Shown here: piece after piece, positions 6,564-7,976 of the stretch
How positions within the stretch are numbered: position 1 is the first letter of the stretch
Layout: each line of letters opens with the position of its first letter
Assembly: GCA_023263235.1 (NCBI GenBank)
Contig: JALQXE010000173.1
Coordinates: 1-7,976 of the forward strand
From: Sediminibacterium sp.
GTDB taxonomy: Bacteria > Bacteroidota > Bacteroidia > Chitinophagales > Chitinophagaceae
Length of the DNA: 7,976 bases
Direction: 5' to 3'
Notes under the pieces: model-generated
Seen by the model: the letters and a program-made list of their open reading frames with translations, nothing else
The model's database searches: none
What the model was told of the DNA's origin: nothing
Position numbers and translations under genes: made by a program

Positions 6564-7319
6564 TTAAATATTTAATCCACCGCAAGCGCTAATTACTTGT
6601 CCAGTAATATAACTACTCAAGTCGCTTGCTAAAAATAAGGTCGTGTCAGCAATTTCTTCCGCCTTTCCAAAACGACCTAATGGAATTTTTTCCAAAAACG
6701 CCTTACCCGCTTCGCCTTCATTTAAATAATGCGTCATATCGGTTTCAATAAAACCCGGAGCAATTGCATTACAACGAATGTTTCTGCTTCCAATTTCTGC
6801 AGCGATGGATTTTGTAAATCCTATGATACCCGCTTTACTTGCAGCATAACTGCTTTGACCAGCATTTCCTCGAATACCAATAATGGAGCTCATGTTTATA
6901 ATGCTACCACTTCTTGCTTTCATCATTGGACGTATCACCTGTTTGGTCATGTTAAAAATACTTTTCAAGTTGGTTTCCATTACCTCATCCCACTGTTCTG
7001 GCGTCATGCGCAATAATAAATTGTCTTTGGAAATACCCGCATTATTTACACAAATATCAACAGTTCCAAAAGTAGTTACTACATCATTTACGAATGCTTC
7101 GCAAGCTGCAAAGTCACCCGCATTTGCTTTATAGGCTTTTGCTTTAACGCCTAATTTTTCAATTTCGGCAACCAAGCTATTCGCCTTTTCTGCACTACTA
7201 TCACTCACATAGGTAAATGCTACATTTGCTCCTTGTTCCGCTAATTTTAAAGCAATGGCAGCACCAATGCCTCTTGCCGCGCCCGTTACAATGGCTACCT
7301 TTTCTGTTAATAATTTCAT
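6564..7319 (-). CDS. fabG: 3-oxoacyl-[acyl-carrier-protein] reductase FabG
   Basis: FabG is a short-chain dehydrogenase that uses NADPH to reduce 3-oxoacyl-ACP to 3-hydroxyacyl-ACP in fatty-acid elongation. The 251-residue protein has the cofactor motif TGAARGIG (12-19), NNAG (92-95), and the catalytic set N117 (ETNLKS), S145, Y158 and K162 (YAASK). PGFIETDMT (188-196) follows, as in classical FabG, and the C-terminus ITGQVISACGGLNI has the family's usual end (commonly VDGG; here ACGG). Length is close to that of the E. coli enzyme. Its ATG overlaps the stop codon of the upstream membrane-protein gene by four bases (ATGA), so the two are probably translationally coupled. It is the last gene of the group before the bidirectional terminator. 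The close match supports true FabG, but a paralogue acting on another 3-oxoacyl substrate cannot be ruled out, since no other fatty-acid synthesis genes are nearby. Confidence 0.92.
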   Translation of the reverse strand: MKLLTEKVAIVTGAARGIGAAIALKLAEQGANVAFTYVSDSSAEKANSLVAEIEKLGVKAKAYKANAGDFAACEAFVNDVVTTFGTVDICVNNAGISKDNLLLRMTPEQWDEVMETNLKSIFNMTKQVIRPMMKARSGSIINMSSIIGIRGNAGQSSYAASKAGIIGFTKSIAAEIGSRNIRCNAIAPGFIETDMTHYLNEGEAGKAFLEKIPLGRFGKAEEIADTTLFLASDLSSYITGQVISACGGLNI

Positions 7320-7525
7320 TTCTTTCTATTTTTAATAAACCAATAAGTATGCATTAATGCAATACTAATATTTACAAATATAATAGGATTATCCTGTTTT
7401 AAAAAACCATACACTATCCATAGTAAACTTCCCATGGTGTTGGCGATTCTTAACCATTTTAAATTTTGTATTGCAAAAGAGCCCACCACCACTGCGGTTG
7501 CCACATATCCTAATGCTTCAATCAT
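7316..7525 (-). CDS. Small three-helix membrane protein (YgjV/SemiSWEET-like)
   Basis: This 69-residue protein has no soluble domain. Three hydrophobic segments are visible: about 4-22 (LGYVATAVVVGSFAIQNL), 27-42 (ANTMGSLLWIVYGFLK) and 47-64 (PIIFVNISIALMHTYWFI). The basic tail KNRKK suggests a cytoplasmic C-terminus. The pattern of a Gln after helix 1 (Q20), a Trp in LLWIVYG (W36), a Pro opening helix 3 (P47) and an Asn within it (N52) recalls the three-helix SemiSWEET sugar transporters. However, the PQ motif is IQ here, and the loop between helices 1 and 2 is about a dozen residues shorter. The YgjV-type inner-membrane family, of unknown function, fits at least as well. The gene is coupled to fabG by an ATGA overlap and lies 39 bases after the GH3-type gene, so it is probably co-transcribed with both. 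Substrate and role are unknown. Confidence 0.75.
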   Translation of the reverse strand: MIEALGYVATAVVVGSFAIQNLKWLRIANTMGSLLWIVYGFLKQDNPIIFVNISIALMHTYWFIKNRKK

Positions 7526-7564
7526 TTTATTTATTTATAGTGTAATTCATTTTTTATAACAATT

Positions 7565-7976
7565 TTATCCTTGTTCATGGATGTATTTCAACTCTTCAAT
7601 AAATTTTCTTTCATTCGATAGCCGGGGTACTTTATGTTGTCCTCCTAATTTCCCTTTTCTTTTTAACCATTCATGAAAACAACCTTTTTTTACAGCGTGT
7701 ACTTGTGGTAAGCCCAGTGCAATGTCTTTGTGTCTTTTAGCTTCGTAGTCGCTATTCAAGGACTGCAAATTTTTATCCAATGTAATAGCGAATGCTTGTA
7801 AGTCGTTTGGTGCTTTGTCAAATTCAATTAACCACTCGTGGGCGCCTGATTGATGATCAGACATATAAATAGGTGCCGCTGTATATTCATTTATAGCAAT
7901 ACCCATACTTGCACAAGTTTGAGCCAGGGCTTTGTCGGTATTGTCTGCGATCAATTCTTCACCAAAGGCATTGATA
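7565..7976 (-). CDS. GH3 auxin-responsive-promoter family protein, C-terminal 136 residues (5' end off the window)
   Basis: This is the end of a GH3-family protein. In plants GH3 enzymes adenylate carboxylic acids such as jasmonate or indole-acetate and join them to amino acids; Bacteroidota carry relatives of roughly 500 residues whose substrates are unknown. The frame stays open to the right edge (INAFGEELIADNTDKAL), so the TTG at 7952-7954 is an internal leucine codon, not a start. The visible part is the C-terminal domain: a probable beta strand AHEWLIEFD, the helical stretch DLQAFAITLDKNLQSLN, and then HEWLKRKGKLGGQHKVPRL close to the end. That last block matches the GxxKxPR block that closes plant GH3 proteins. 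The ATP-binding N-terminal domain is outside the window, so activity cannot be judged. It heads the visible part of the group leading to the small membrane protein and fabG. Confidence 0.85.
   Translation of the reverse strand, partial: INAFGEELIADNTDKALAQTCASMGIAINEYTAAPIYMSDHQSGAHEWLIEFDKAPNDLQAFAITLDKNLQSLNSDYEAKRHKDIALGLPQVHAVKKGCFHEWLKRKGKLGGQHKVPRLSNERKFIEELKYIHEQG

Noticed and set aside
6729..7134. Plus-strand open frames opposite fabG
   Set aside because: FabG catalytic and cofactor motifs are intact on the minus strand, and the plus-strand peptides look like reverse-strand shadows.
7565..7954. A complete 129-residue protein starting at the TTG at 7954
   Set aside because: The frame continues upstream to the window edge with GH3-like sequence (INAFGEEL), so the TTG is an internal leucine codon and the gene is only cut by the window.
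1..7976. Mobile elements, CRISPR array, toxin-antitoxin or defence genes
   Set aside because: No repeat-spacer pattern, transposase or integrase motif, terminal inverted repeat or small toxin-like pair was seen; the genes are housekeeping or envelope types in a compact layout.

Overview
The window reads as ordinary chromosomal DNA from a Bacteroidota bacterium, perhaps of the Chitinophagaceae, although the family cannot be fixed from this sequence alone. The DNA is AT-rich and start codons are preceded by A/T-rich leaders without clear Shine-Dalgarno sequences. One promoter matches the Bacteroidota form (TTTG, 19 bases, TAnnTTTG) exactly. Several genes are of kinds common in that phylum: a coiled-coil OmpA-type lipoprotein, a lipoprotein MsrB, and a GH3-type protein. 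No tRNA, rRNA, CRISPR array, insertion sequence or phage gene was seen, and no gene-free stretch exceeds 300 bases.

Layout. Positions 1-1437 (minus) hold the N-terminal 479 residues of a UvrD/PcrA-type helicase, cut off by the left edge. Upstream of it lies an OmpA-domain lipoprotein gene (1501-2391, minus) with its own promoter and an intrinsic terminator; that terminator falls just before the helicase start codon. Positions 2486-5786 (minus) form a close-packed four-gene run, in transcription order msrB, a MurG-like glycosyltransferase, mnmH (selU) and a PlsC-type acyltransferase. The gaps in this run are 33, 1 and 33 bases.

A 117-base divergent region separates msrB from adk (5904-6479, plus), the only plus-strand gene. 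adk converges on a second minus-strand group (6564-7976): the 3' end of a GH3-family protein, a 69-residue three-helix membrane protein, and fabG, which overlaps the membrane protein by four bases (ATGA). A strong, symmetric hairpin at 6498-6529 can end transcription from both sides.

Functionally this is mostly housekeeping and envelope work: DNA repair, peptidoglycan anchoring, phospholipid or lipid acylation, sugar transfer, tRNA wobble-base modification, repair of oxidised methionine outside the cytoplasm, nucleotide balance, and fatty-acid elongation. I found no strong evidence of a new system. The least understood part is the right-hand group, where a bacterial GH3-type protein of unknown substrate is followed by a tiny membrane protein and a FabG-type reductase.
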